From: Heterohyrax brucei
Lineage: Eukaryota > Chordata > Mammalia > Hyracoidea > Procaviidae
NCBI GenBank assembly: GCA_028571685.1
Contig: CM053156.1
Location: forward strand, 84,757,049-84,821,048
Reading direction: 5' to 3'
Length of the DNA stretch: 64,000 nucleotides
The notes under the pieces: generated by a model
The model's input: only the letters and a program-made list of their open reading frames with translations
Told to the model about the DNA's origin: nothing
The model's database searches: none
Program-made: the position numbers and the translations under genes
Shown here: in pieces, positions 10,513 through 21,409 of the stretch
How the letters are laid out: every line of letters starts with the position of its first letter
How positions within the stretch are numbered: position 1 is the stretch's first letter

Positions 10513-11040
10513 GACTTTTTTTCCAACTTTATTTTTAAATATTGCACTTTAAGTTTACAATGCAAGTCAATTTGTCATACACAAACTTACCTACATTGCT
10601 AGGTAACTCTAGCTGCTCTCCCCACCCTGCGACAGCACACTCCTCCTTCCCAGCCTGTATCCCTCACGTCCATTCAACCAGCTCCTGTCCCCATCTACCC
10701 TCTCTTCTCACTTCTGGACAGGAGCTACCCGGTTAGCCTCATGTATCCACTTAAGCCGAGAAGCACCCTCTTCGCCACTATCATTTTATGTCCTATAGTC
10801 TAGTCCAATCTTTGTCTGAAGAGTTGGCTTTGGGAATGGTTTCAGTGCTGGGCTAACAGCGAGGCTGGGAGCCATGCCTTCCAGGAACCCTCCAATCTGT
10901 CAGACCATAACGTTTGCTCTTTTTAATTGAGTTTGAGTTCTGCACTCCCGTGTTTCTCCTGCTACATCAGGGATTCTATGTTGTGTTCTCTGTCAGGGCA
11001 GTCATTGGTGGTGGCTGGGTATCATCTAGTCTGAGGATGG
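10513..11040 (-). mobile_element. L1 3'UTR fragment
   Basis: The T-rich start and TTTACAATGCAAGTCAATTT, GACAGGAGCTACCCGGTTAG, TGAAGAGTTGGCTTTGGGAA and TCAGGGCAGTCATTGGTGGT read as the reverse of an elephant-type L1 3'UTR. No ORF2 sequence is attached. Confidence 0.75.
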
Positions 11041-11545
11041 GATTTCAGGCTGGAACAGTGGGACCCCGGGGACCGTGCACTTGAACAGCTCCATGTGAGC
11101 CCGGCTGCCTGGTCCAGGTCCCACTCAGCCTCCAGCTGGCCATGACCGTCACCAAGCCCCACCTGGAAAAGTTGGCGAGGGCAGCAGACAGGTGGCACTC
11201 AAGGCGTCTGAGAAGGCGGTCACAGAACTCCAGTCTCCAACGAATGGGAAAGGACCACTTGGAAGCTCCAAGAAATTGTTGCCCCTCTGCACTCACGAGG
11301 CACACCTGGTGTTCCAGCTGGTTCTGGGTACCTAATCCCAGCTGCAGACCCGGACCCATTCCCAGACCACTGCCTCCAGGAAGTGAGGTTAGGTAGGAAC
11401 TAGGAAATGGACCTCTGTATCTCTTATTTCAGTTCTGTTTATCACAAACATATACACTTTTTTTTTTTTTTACCTTTCAGACATTTGTTCAGTGTAAACC
11501 CCAGCAAGAAGCACCAACATGACTTCATGCATTTAGGGAAGAAGT
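11041..11545. other. Stretch with poly-T tract only
   Basis: No gene or known repeat is recognised, apart from a pure T run at about 11459-11472. Confidence 0.4.
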
Positions 11546-11712
11546 AAGGAGCCCAGGTTGCACAGTCGTTACGCACTCAGCTGCTAATCAAAAGTGTCTC
11601 CACAGAGGAAAGGTGTGGCAGTCTGCTTCTACAGAGATTACAGCCTTGAAAACACTCTGGGGCTGTTCTGCTCTGTCCTATGAGTTGAATTTGACTTGAA
11701 GGCAATGATTTT
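11546..11712 (+). repeat. AfroSINE, long form
   Basis: GGAGCCCAGGTTGCACAGTC head, GGTGTGGCAGTCTGCTTCTA long-form block, GGCTGTTCTGCTCTGTCC block and a diverged tail. Confidence 0.85.
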
Positions 11713-11734
11713 GGCTTGATATAAATTCATCACA

Positions 11735-13020
11735 CTGACATATCCTTGAAAATTTTTCAGATAAAATTCCCGTAACCTACATTCACCATTTTAATCATTT
11801 TACAGTATAGAATTCAGCGGCATTTAGTACACTTGCAGTGCTCCGCAGCTGTTACCCCACTCTAATTCCCAAGCACTGTTATCACCCCTGTACCCAATAG
11901 CAGTCACCCCAACCCCCACCCCACTCTCCTCTCTTCCCAGCCTCAGGCAGCCACCGATCTGCTTTCTGACTCTGTGGATTTGTCTGTTCTGGATACTCCT
12001 TATAAATGGAATCACACAAGATGTGAACTTTTGTGTCTGGTTGCTTGTACTCAGCAAAGGTCTTCCACGTTCATCTATGTTGTAGCATGTATCAACTTGA
12101 TTCATTTTCAGGGCTGAATAATATTCCCCTGCATGTATGTACTTCCTTCATTGGCTGGTGGATATTGGGTGGTTCTACTTTTTGGTTATTATGAACCACG
12201 TTGCTAGGAACATTTCCCATATGAATGTTGTTTCAACAAAAAATAATTGAAGACTGTGTTTGTTCAAGCAAAATTTGTTCAAAAAGTTTTCAGTTCTTTT
12301 GGGTGTATATCTAAGACTGCAAAAGACCTCATTAAGGTGCTAAAAAGCGAAGATATCCTTTGAGGACTAAGGACCCAAGCCATGATATTTTCAGTTGCCT
12401 CATGTGCATGCAAAAGCCAGACAGAGGATACAGAAGACTGAAGAAGAATGGATGCCTTTGAAATATGGTGTTAGTGAAGAATATTGACTACACCGTGGAC
12501 CACCAGAAGAACAAACAGATCTGTCTTGGAAGAAGTACAGTGAGAATGCTCATCAGAGGCAAGCATGGAGAGACTTCATCTCACATACTTTGGACACGTT
12601 ATCAGGCAGGACCTGTCCCTGGAGAAGGACATCATCTTGATAGAGGGTCATCGAAAAAGAAGATCCTCAACAAGATGGATCAATGTGGTGGCTGCAACAG
12701 TGGGCTCAAATACAGCAACCATGAGGAGGGTGGTGCAGGACTAGTCAGTGTTCTGTTCTGCAGCACATAGGGTTCCTGTAACTTGGAACCAACTTGACAG
12801 CAGCACCTAGCAACACCTAGGAGTGGAATTCCTGGGTCGTATGGTGATTCTGTGTTTAACTTTGTGAGAACCCACCAAATCTTCCCCTCTCAGTTGCACC
12901 ATTTGACATTACCACCAGTAATCTACAAGGATTCCAGTTTCTCCACATCCTACCAACATTTAATTATGTCTAGTGGATGGGTGTGATTTCAGGTTGCAAA
13001 CTTGTTTGGTTTTTTTTAAC
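11735..13020 (-). mobile_element. Ancient L1 3' part, split by RTE
   Basis: Reverse-orientation L1M-type sequence: AGAATTCAGCGGCATTTAGT, AAATGGAATCACACAAGATG, AGGGCTGAATAATATTCCCC and TTCAGTTCTTTTGGGTGTAT up to about 12312. It resumes at about 12816 with TAGGAGTGGAATTCCTGGGT and TTTCTCCACATCCTACCAAC. Non-coding by decay. Confidence 0.75.
12313..12815 (+). mobile_element. RTE LINE, 5'-truncated, inside L1
   Basis: AAAAGACCTCATTAAGGTGC starts in the late coding region. It proceeds through TGGAAGAAGTACAGTGAGAA, TTTGGACACGTTATCAGGCA and GTGGTGGCTGCAACAGTGGG to a CAGCAGCACCTAGCAACA 3' end. The frame is broken. It splits the L1 at its 'GTATAT|ACCTAGGAGTGG' region. Confidence 0.88.
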
Positions 13021-13504
13021 AATTTTTTTTTTTTTTTGCTAAACAATGTCTCTGTCAGTGCACTTTTTCACTCTGCCTCAGACACAGATAAGCTTCAGTG
13101 GTAGCCCTTGCTCCTGGAACTCCAGCTACATACACAGCCAGGCTGCTGGGGGCTTCTTTCCCTATGCTTGTCCCCCACTGGATGCTCACCTCCCTCAGCT
13201 CGGGAGCCTTTTCCCACCTGTTTTCTGCAGGTGTTCATCCCCCAGGCATTCAGGAGCTGAGGTTCTGGTGCCAACAACCACCCAAGCATTTGGGAAATGT
13301 TTTGGGGTTAGGAGTTATCGGCAGTATCTGTTCAGCAGCTCCTGCAGGGTTATCTCCCTGCTGGGTGATGTCCCCAGGACTGATTTTGTAAGAACCAGAA
13401 GCTGCCAAACTCTGGCTAAAGAGGAGACCTGCAGATACTGAATTCCAGGCCGGACGGATCAGTGGTGCTGCAGCCTGAACCTGCATGAGAAATGCTGGGG
13501 AAGG

Positions 13505-13600
13505 GTGGGCGGGCTGATCACCTGCATTTCTGACCTTTTCTCAGGTCATGCTGATGCTGCTGGTGGAGAACATCCTTTGAGAAGCATTGTTCTAAAGTTG
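13505..13600 (+). repeat. MER5A-like DNA-transposon remnant
   Basis: CACCTGCATTTCTGACCTTT, TCATGCTGATGCTGCTGGTG and TTTGAGAAGCATTGTTCTA resemble MER5A (non-autonomous hAT). Confidence 0.55.
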
Positions 13601-14039
13601 TCAGAAGGGCACAGATTGGGGAAAAGATTCCTTCCCAGCGGGGAGGGGAAGGGCCTTTTGAGAAGCACAGACAGAATTCCAGCTCTTTCCTGGGCTGAGG
13701 GCTCCCATTGTCCTCCCCATGGGGGACCAGCATTCTCAACGACCTGCCTGGGGAGCTGGCCCAGCAAGTGCAGAATTTGGGCCAGTGTTTTATGGATTTA
13801 TTTATTTGTTTTTGTGTTACTGTGAGTTCTCCAGAGTCTTGTAGCTGGGATACATGACACCAGTGGCTTCTCTTCCACTCCAGTTACCACACCTGCCACA
13901 CAGGCTGCAAGCAGATGCCACACATGGTCAGGGTAAGGGGAGCATCACCTGTGACACTACAGAGAATTTAGCAGAGGGCCAAGTGCCCCCTATTCAGTCA
14001 TTGCCAGCTACTCATGCATCTTTGCATTTGCCAGTACCT
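13601..14039. other. Stretch without recognised feature
   Basis: No gene is recognised. ACCAGCATTCTCAACGACCT (about 13726) may be a second, reversed MER5 scrap. Confidence 0.35.
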
Positions 14040-14052
14040 GTATCTCCAAGGG

Positions 14053-14221
14053 AAACTCTGGTGGTGTAGTGGTTAAAGTGGTGGTGCAGCTGCTAACCAA
14101 AAGGTCTGTGGTTCAGACTTGCCAGGCACTCTTTGGAAACTCTGTGCACAGTTCTACTCTCTCCTGTGGGGTTGCTATGAGTCAGCATCAACTTGATGGC
14201 AGTGAGTGTAGGGTTTTTTGG
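14053..14221 (+). repeat. AfroSINE, short form, with 13-base target-site duplication
   Basis: A full copy starting AAACTCTGGTGGTGTAGTGG. It is flanked by perfect GTATCTCCAAGGG at 14040-14052 and 14222-14234, which marks retroposition ends precisely. First of five plus-strand SINEs in under 1 kb. Confidence 0.93.
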
Positions 14222-14234
14222 GTATCTCCAAGGG

Positions 14235-14405
14235 GTCCTGGTGGTATCATGGTCAAGCATTCCACGGGAGAAAGACCTGGTGCTCTGCTGCTATAAAGAT
14301 TACAGCCGAGAAAATCCTACCAAGAGGTTCTACTCTGTCACACATTTTGTCACCATGTGTCACTGTGAGTCGAAAATCGATTCAGTGGCACCTACTAACA
14401 GTAGC
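14235..14405 (+). repeat. AfroSINE, long form
   Basis: GTCCTGGTGGTATCATGGTC head, GGAGAAAGACCTGGTGCTCT block and GAGTCGAAAATCGATTCAGT tail. It starts directly after the second target-site duplication of the copy before, so that earlier insertion landed at the 5' edge of this SINE. Confidence 0.88.
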
Positions 14406-14413
14406 AACATACC

Positions 14414-14505
14414 AGTATCTGGGGCAAATGGTTAATGTGCTAAGCTGCTAACCTACAAGTAGAAGGTTTGCGTCCACCGACAGAGTCAGTTCCATGGAAA
14501 CTGGC
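14414..14505 (+). repeat. AfroSINE 5' part
   Basis: ATCTGGGGCAAATGGTTAAT and GCTAAGCTGCTAACCTACAA are the head and internal promoter region. The 3' half is missing. Confidence 0.7.
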
Positions 14506-14657
14506 TATACCAACATGCAATAGTGGTAACTGTATCAATACAGGCAGACCTCCAAGACATAGCCTTGAGGGTGAAAATGCAGGTTAGAGAAGGCAGAAAT
14601 AGCGGGACAGCATTTATATCGAATTTTGCATATGTCTGTGTTTTATGGGTACTTAGC

Positions 14658-14810
14658 AAACCCTGGTAGTGTGGTGGTTATGTGCAAAGGCTGCTAACCA
14701 AAAGGTCAGCAGTTCTAACCCAGCAGGTGCTCCTTGGAAACTCTACTGGGCAGTTCTGCTCTATCCTGTAGAGTTGTTAAGAGTCAGAATTGACTCAGTG
14801 GCAATGGGTA
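14658..14810 (+). repeat. AfroSINE, short form
   Basis: AAACCCTGGTAGTGTGGTGG head through GAGTCAGAATTGACTCAGTG tail, complete. Confidence 0.92.
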
Positions 14811-14814
14811 TACT

Positions 14815-14970
14815 TACGTGGTGGTAGTATAGTAGGTGAGAGTTACTGCTGCTAACCGTAAGGTTGGCAGTTCCTATTCACCAGGTGCTTCCTGGAAACT
14901 CTATGAGGCAGTTCTACTTTGTCCTGTAGAGTCTCTGTGAAAATCAACTTAACAGCAATGCGTTTGATTT
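14815..14970 (+). repeat. AfroSINE, short form
   Basis: ACGTGGTGGTAGTATAGTAG head, TATGAGGCAGTTCTACTTTG block and TCAACTTAACAGCAATGCG tail. It follows the previous copy by only a few bases. Confidence 0.88.
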
Positions 14971-15017
14971 TTTTTAATACTCACATAGTAAATAAAATAA
15001 TGAAACATGTCCAGAAG

Positions 15018-15500
15018 AACCGGATGGTGCCCGGCCACCACCAGTGATAGCCGTGATGGAGCTCACAGGGTTGAGTCTCACTGGCAATAAAAGGATAAAA
15101 GGGGGTGCACCCTGAGATCCCCATTAAAAGACCGCAATTGGTGGTCCACAGGCCTTATCCCCTGGGAGCATGGCTGCTGGCCCTGATGCTGCCCCTGTCC
15201 ACAAATTGGAATGGAAGCCAACTCTTGGACAGGAATCAATTGGACTTGATGACACAGAGTGACCGTATCATGGGCGTACTTTATCGTTCTATGCATCTGT
15301 AGGATGTCGTCCTGCTGACCTCTTACTGGAAGAAGAGGAGTGGGTGGAGAGAAGGGGATAGGAGACTGTTGGGAGGTTAGGGGCAGAGAGGAAGAGTGCG
15401 CTGTCACCGGGCAGGGAGAGCAGTGGGAGCTGCATATAGGTGGGCATGCAAATTTATATGGGAATTTACATTTTCATTCAATCATAATTAAAAAACAAAA
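15018..15500 (+). mobile_element. L1 3'UTR, diverged
   Basis: GCCCGGCCACCACCAGTGAT near the start and GAGTGCGCTGTCACCGGGC, then ATTTACATTTTCATTCAATC at the end resemble elephant-type L1 3'UTR. The middle (15115-15340) is not recognisable. Confidence 0.5.
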
Positions 15501-15745
15501 CATGTCTGGGAGGAAATGCTTTAGAGTCTATTTACTGGGCAGAAGGGCAGCTGTTCAAGTCACTGTTTTCCTTCCTGCGGTGGGGGAGCACCTGCGGTTA
15601 ATGTGCGCTTTCTTCCATTTGTTTAAGTCTGAAATATTTCTTATTTGAAATACTTGTGTAGTCAGAGTTGTCAGCCTTTTTCTTTGGGTCACCAGCGATA
15701 ATGTCCACTCCTGCTCTTTTATCCCGTTAGTACGTATGGTTGGAA

Positions 15746-15950
15746 GGAACCCTGGTAGCAGCCACACGGTGGCTACATACTCAAGTGCAAATGGCAAGGT
15801 TGGCAGTTTGAATCCACTCAGCTACTCCTGGGAAGAAAGATCTGGAGATGTGCTGTCATTAAGATGACAGCCCAGGAAACCTGCCTGGGGCAGTTCTCCC
15901 TGTCACATGGGTCTCCATCCATTGGAATGGACTCCATGGCACACAGTGAT
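15746..15950 (+). repeat. AfroSINE, long form
   Basis: GGAACCCTGGTAGCAGCCAC head, TGGGAAGAAAGATCTGGAGA block and TGGAATGGACTCCATGGCAC tail. Confidence 0.85.
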
Positions 15951-16307
15951 ATTTATACTGAACTTTCACGTCATGCTTTTAACTCTTTGCTATAACTGTT
16001 CTTAATTTTTATTTTTTACATGAGGAGTTGTTCTCCCTTGCCCCCCCTCTATCCTTAATATCATCTACCGCAGTACGTATCATTTCTTCCTCTGCTGATG
16101 TGAAACGATACCTTTTACCATTTACCAAAGCCCTATGTTTGTGGGTGGATTGCTAAATGCTTACCCTGTCCTAGTACATTTCCTGATGATGATGATGATT
16201 CTTACATCAACACCAGGTCACTGAATTAAAAAAATTTTAAATCGGTATTAGCCTGCAAACAAAGGACGCGCCCACCTGTCTATGGTAGGTGGTGTAGAAA
16301 CAACACG

Positions 16308-16510
16308 TTGTTGCTGTTACTAGGGGCCTTCCAGTCTGTTCCATCCCAGAATGACCCTGTGTGACTGCCCAGTAGGGTTTTCTAGGTTGTAATCCTTATG
16401 GCAGCAGATCCCTGGGTCTTGCTTCCAAGGAGCCTCTGGGTAGGTTCAAGCCTCCAACCTTTGGGGCTGGTTGGCCAAGCCCTTGAGCATTGCTCCACCG
16501 GGCACCTTGA
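16308..16510 (-). repeat. AfroSINE, long form
   Basis: TTGTTGCTGTTACTAGGGGC tail, AGGGTTTTCTAGGTTGTAAT centre and GAGCATTGCTCCACCGGGCA head in reverse. Confidence 0.85.
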
Positions 16511-16536
16511 AGCAATCCCCACAGAGTGTAATAGCG

Positions 16537-16680
16537 TGCCACCCCAATCCCACTCCCTTGAGGCAATAGTTTGTTCATGATTAAGTTCTTGGCAGGATTA
16601 GGGAGCCAGAGCCCAGTCTGGGAGCCAGTATTTCAAAGGTGGTCAGGCCCAGCCAAGGGACCAGCAAAGGTAGGTTCCCA
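16537..16680. repeat. Unclassified repeat, copy B
   Basis: Same orientation as copy A at 1797-1960, with about three quarters of the bases shared. It ends in GCCCAGCCAAGGGACC. Confidence 0.55.
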
Positions 16681-16754
16681 CCTTTCTCTTGAGCTCCTGG
16701 GTGGCTGCTGCCTGTCTGTTGGGGCTGACAGTAAGTGGTGGCAGCGGTCACTCT

Positions 16755-16835
16755 ACAGATGATGAAAACGAGGTTTCAAAGCAATTGCTGTCTTGTCCAA
16801 AATCATACTGCAGGTGAGCAGGTGAAATAATTCCT
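16755..16835 (-). repeat. MIR fragment
   Basis: CTACAGATGATGAAAACGAG and GTCCAAAATCATACTGCAGG resemble the reversed MIR core. Confidence 0.55.
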
Positions 16836-16924
16836 CCCAGGAGAACAGCATATCAGGACTCATGCTACATTTTTGGCCTGGAATACTTTTCCTCCTCACT
16901 CACATGCTCACATTCTTTAGAAAA

Positions 16925-17150
16925 GCCAAAACCCATAACTTACTGTGAAGTCAGTTCTGACTCACAGCAACCCCGGATGTTACAGAGTAGAACTGAGCTC
17001 CATAGGGTTGTTTTTTTTGTTTTGTTTTTTCCTGTAATCTTTAGGAAGGCAGATCCTCAGGACTTTCTTCCACAGAGCCACTGGCTGGGTTTGAAATGCC
17101 AGCCTTTTGGCTGGGAGTTGAATGCCGACTGTATTACCCAGGGAGATACC
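16925..17150 (-). repeat. AfroSINE with T-rich expansion
   Basis: AAAACCCATAACTTACTGTG tail and GAGTAGAACTGAGCTCCATA precede a T/G run at 17009-17033. TGTAATCTTTAGGAAGGCAG and a decayed head follow. Confidence 0.8.
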
Positions 17151-17164
17151 CTCACTTTCTCTAG

Positions 17165-18283
17165 CCCTGTGTCTTTGAATGCAGAGAAAGATGTTTTCCT
17201 GTGTCATGTGGACTGTGCAAAGGCATTTGTCTGTGTGGATCGTAACAAATTATGGATAACATTGAAAAGATTGGGAATTCCAAAACACTTCCTTGTGCTC
17301 ATGAGGAATCTGTATGCAGATCAAGAAGCAGTTGTTCAAACAGTCCAAGTGTATACTGCATGGTTTAAAGTCAAGAAAGTTGTGTGCCAGGGTCGTATGC
17401 TCTCACCAGGCCTATTCAGTCTGTATGCTGAACAAGTAATCTGAGAGCTCGACTAAAGGAAGACGAACAGGGCATCGGGGCCAGAGGAAGACTTGCTGAC
17501 CAACTGCAACTTGCAGATGACACAACCTTACTTAATGAAAGTACAAAAGACTCGATGTACTTACTGATGAAGATCAAAGACTATATCCCTCACTATGGAT
17601 TACACAACAAAAATCCTCACAACTGCAGCCGTAACCAACATCATGATAAATGGATAAAAGATTGAAGTTGTGAAGGATTTAATTTTACTTGGATTCACAA
17701 TCAACAGCCATTAGAGGCAGCAATCAAGGAATCAAAGGACTCATCGCACTGGGCAAATCTGCTGCAAAAGACCTCTTTAAAGTAATAAAAAGCAAAGATG
17801 TCACCTTGAAGACTAAGGTGTGCCCGACCTAACAGATGATGTTATCGATCACCTCACATGCATGTGAAAGCTGGATGAAAAAGGAAGACTAAAGAAGAAT
17901 TGATGCCTGGGAATTGTGGTGTTGGTGAAAAATATTGGATATACTATGGACTGCCAGAAGAACAAGCAAATCTGTCTTGAGAGGTAGAAAATGAGAACAT
18001 TATTTCGAAGGAAAAATGGTGAGACTCTCATATACTTTAGACATGTTATCAGAACACGTCATTCCCTGGAGAGGGACATCGCACTTGCTGAGGTCATGGG
18101 TCAGTGAAAAAGAGGAGGACCCTCAATAAAATGGATCGACACAGTGGCTGCAACAACTGGGCTCAAGCATAACAATGATTGTGAGGATGGTGCCAGACTA
18201 AGCACTGTTCTGTTCTGTTGTCCATAGGGTCACCATGAGTCAGCGCTGACTCGATGGCACCTAACGACAACAACAACATGTGT
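17165..18283 (+). mobile_element. RTE LINE, reverse transcriptase fragment to 3' end
   Basis: The best plus-strand RTE in the window. An open stretch (16977-17444) encodes fingers/palm sequence with DCAKAFVCVDRNKLW (RT motif A region) and YADQEAVVQT. Further on, outside that frame, LADDTT (about 17511-17528) is the RT catalytic ADD motif. Stops and frameshifts after 17441 make it inactive. The end carries GTCACCATGAGTCAGCGCTG and CCTAACGACAACAACAACA, the tail it shares with AfroSINE. Confidence 0.92.
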
Positions 18284-18371
18284 TTGACTGAGGCTGTCTT
18301 CCCTAATGGACTGGAAACCACGTGAGGTTAACACGAGGTCTGATTTGCTCACTGCTGTAGGACCAGTAGAA

Positions 18372-18500
18372 GCAGCCCTGGTTGCACTGTGGCTGAGTGC
18401 TTGGCTGCTACTTAAAAAGTTGATGGTTCAAATCTGCCAGCTGCTCTATGGGTGTAGAATGTGGCAATCTGTTTCCGTAAAGATTACAGCCTTGGCTTAA
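18372..18500 (+). repeat. AfroSINE, 3'-truncated
   Basis: AGCAGCCCTGGTTGCACTGT head to AAAGATTACAGCCTTGGCTT. The tail is missing where L1 sequence begins. Confidence 0.85.
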
Positions 18501-19220
18501 GTAGAAAAGCTAAACAGATCCTTGTCAAGAGAAGAGACTGAGAAGGTTGAAAAAGAAAAGAAAACACTTCCCAACAAAGAAAGTCCTGACCCAAAGGGAT
18601 TCACCGGATAATTCTACCAAACATTCAGAAGAGAATTCATGCCAGTACCACTCAGACTATTTTAGAACATGGGAAAGGAGAAGATACTTCTGAATTCATT
18701 CTATGAAGCCAACATAGCTCTGATAGCAAAGCCAGGCAAAGATACCACACACACAAAAGAAAATTACAGACCAATATCTCTCATTAATATAGGTGGAAAA
18801 ATTCTCAACAAAATTCTAGCCAATAGAATTCAGCATCATATAAAAGAATAATAATACATTATGACCAAGTGGGATTCATACCAGATATGCAAGCAAGGTT
18901 CAACATTAGAAAATCAATCAGCCTAGTCCACCACATAAATAAAAGAATCATGTAATCACCTTAAGTGACACACAAAAGGCATTTGATAAAGTCAACATTC
19001 AAAACTCTCAATAAAATAGGAATAGAAGGGACATTCCTCAGTATAATAAAGAGCATCTACACAAAACCAAGAGCCAACATCATTCATGATGGAGAGATGC
19101 TGAAAACAGGAACAAGACAGGGATGCCCTTTATCACCACTCCTATTTGACATTGTGCTGGAAGTCTTAGATAGGCCAATAAGGCAAGAGAAAGAAATACA
19201 GGACATCCAAATTGTTAAGA

Positions 19221-19317
19221 AAACAAACAAACAAAAAAACAAACCCATTGCCATTGAGTCGTGTCCAACTCATAGTGACCAAATTGTTAAGCCAAGTGCC
19301 ATCGAGTCGGAGCCCAC
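19221..19317 (-). repeat. Two tiny AfroSINE-tail insertions in L1 ORF2
   Basis: AAACCCATTGCCATTGAGTC (about 19240-19278) is followed by a second copy of CCAAATTGTTAAG, first seen at 19208-19220, i.e. a target-site duplication. Next comes CCAAGTGCCATCGAGTCGGA, followed by another GTTAAG. Removing both restores an IQI...EEVKLSLF reading typical of L1 ORF2. Confidence 0.75.
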
Positions 19318-21366
19318 TGTTAAGGAAGAAGTAAAACTGTCCCTTTTCACAATGATATGATACTATATACAGAGACCTCTTAAGACTCCACCAGAAAACT
19401 ACTGGAAGTAACAATTCACCACGGTGGCAGAATACAACATAAACATACAAAAATCAGCTGGATTCCTATACACCAATAAAGGGAACAGTGAATTCCTTTT
19501 CAGGGAAGTGATAGTATTTATAATAGCCCTTAAAAAAATTAAATATTTAGGAATTAATCTAACCAAGGACATAAAAGACCACACAAAGAAAACTACAAAC
19601 CTTGTTGTAAGAAACCAAAAGAGACTGACATAAATGGAAAACCTTACTGTGCTGGTGGATAGGAAGACGTGACATTGTGTAAATGTTAATTCTATTCAAA
19701 GCAATCTGTGAATACAATGCAATCCTTCTCCAAATGCCAACAGCATTCTTTAAGGAGCTAGAAAAATGAATCATGAATTTTATATGAAAGTAAAAACCCT
19801 GGGAAGAAGAATAAAGCAGGACAATTTGCAGTACCTGACGTCTCAGCTGCTGTACAGCTAAACTAGTCAAAACAACCTGGTACCAGTACCAAGACAGACA
19901 CACTGATCAAAGGAACGGAATTGAGAACCCATATATAAATCCATCCACATACAGTCACCTAATCTTTGATAAAGTCCCAAAACCCATTAAATGAAAAAAA
20001 GATAGTTTTAATAAATAGTATTGGCAAAACTGGATGTCCATCTGCAAAAAAAAAAAAGAAAAAAGAAATGGGACCCATACCTTACACCATACACAAAAAC
20101 TAATTTAAAATTAATCAAGACCTAAATATAAAACAAGAAAAACTGTAAGCATCATGGAAGAAAAAATAGGGTCAATGCTAAGAGTCCTAATATACAGCAC
20201 ACATAGAATATAAACCATAACAAACAAAACACTGGAAAATAAACTAGATAGCTGGGATCTTCTAGATAATAAACACTTAGGCTCATTAAAAGACTTTACC
20301 AAAATAGTAAAAGAGAGAACCTATACACTGCAGGAAATATTTTGCCTCTGACATATCCAACAAAGTTCTAATCTCAAAAAAATGTAAGAAAATCCAATAC
20401 ATCTACAACAAAAAGACAAATAATCCAATTTAAAAATGGGCAAAGCATATAAACAAACACTTCACCAAAGAAGATATTCGAGCAGCTAACAGACATATGA
20501 GGGAAAGCTCGCGATCATTAGCTGTTAGACAAATCAAATTACTGGCACAAATTAAAAAATAGAAAATAACAAATGTTGGAGAGGCTGCAGGGAGATTGGA
20601 ACACTATGCATTGCTGGTAGGAATGTAAAAAAAAAAGTTGGACTGTACCACTCTGGAAAATAATATAGTGCTTCCTTACGAAGCTAAAGAAATACAACAC
20701 AGTAGCCCATTCCTAGAGAAATACAAGCCGTCGCGTGAATAGACACACCCATCTTCACTGCAGCATTACTCATAATAGCAAAATCATAGAAACAACTGCC
20801 CATCAGCAGATGAGTGGATAAACAAACTATGGTGCATACAAACAATGGAATACTGTGCAACAATAAGATCAACGAGTCTGTGAAACATCTCACAGCATGA
20901 GTGAATCTGGGAGGTATTATGCTGAGTGAAATAAGTCAGATACAAAAAGACAAAACTACATGAGACCACTATTATGAAAACTTACGAAAATGCTTACACA
21001 CAGAAACGATTTTTGATGGTTATGAGAGCGGAAGCGGATGGAGAAGGAAAACCACTAACTAGATAGTAGATAAATGTTAACTTTGTGAACGGTAAGGCAG
21101 TACACAATACTGGGAAGTCAGCACAGCTTAACTAGGGCAAAGTCACAGAAGTGTCACAGACACATCCAAACTTCCCAAGGGACAGAATTATTGGGCTGAC
21201 AGCCGGGGACCATGGTCTTGGGTAATATCTAGCACAACTGGTATAACATAGCCTCCACCAGATGCAGCCCAGAACCAATAAATGGTACCCAGCTACCACC
21301 AGCAACTGTTCAGACAATATCACAATAGAGGGTCCTGGAGAGAGCAAGAGAAAAGTGTAAAACCAA

Positions 21367-21368
<2 letters not shown>

Positions 21369-21408
<40 letters not shown>
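21369..21408. repeat. (CA)n microsatellite
   Basis: About 16 perfect CA units, one CG interruption, then three more. It lies where the L1 3'UTR normally has an A-rich tract. Confidence 0.95.

Positions 21409-21409
<1 letters not shown>

Noticed and set aside
16977-17444. A 155-codon frame as a host gene
   Set aside because: The second half is an RTE reverse-transcriptase fragment and the first half is an antisense SINE. It is a transposon remnant.
18669-19360. Frames with reverse-transcriptase motifs as a functional enzyme
   Set aside because: They are pieces of an L1 ORF2 broken by stops, frameshifts and a SINE insertion.
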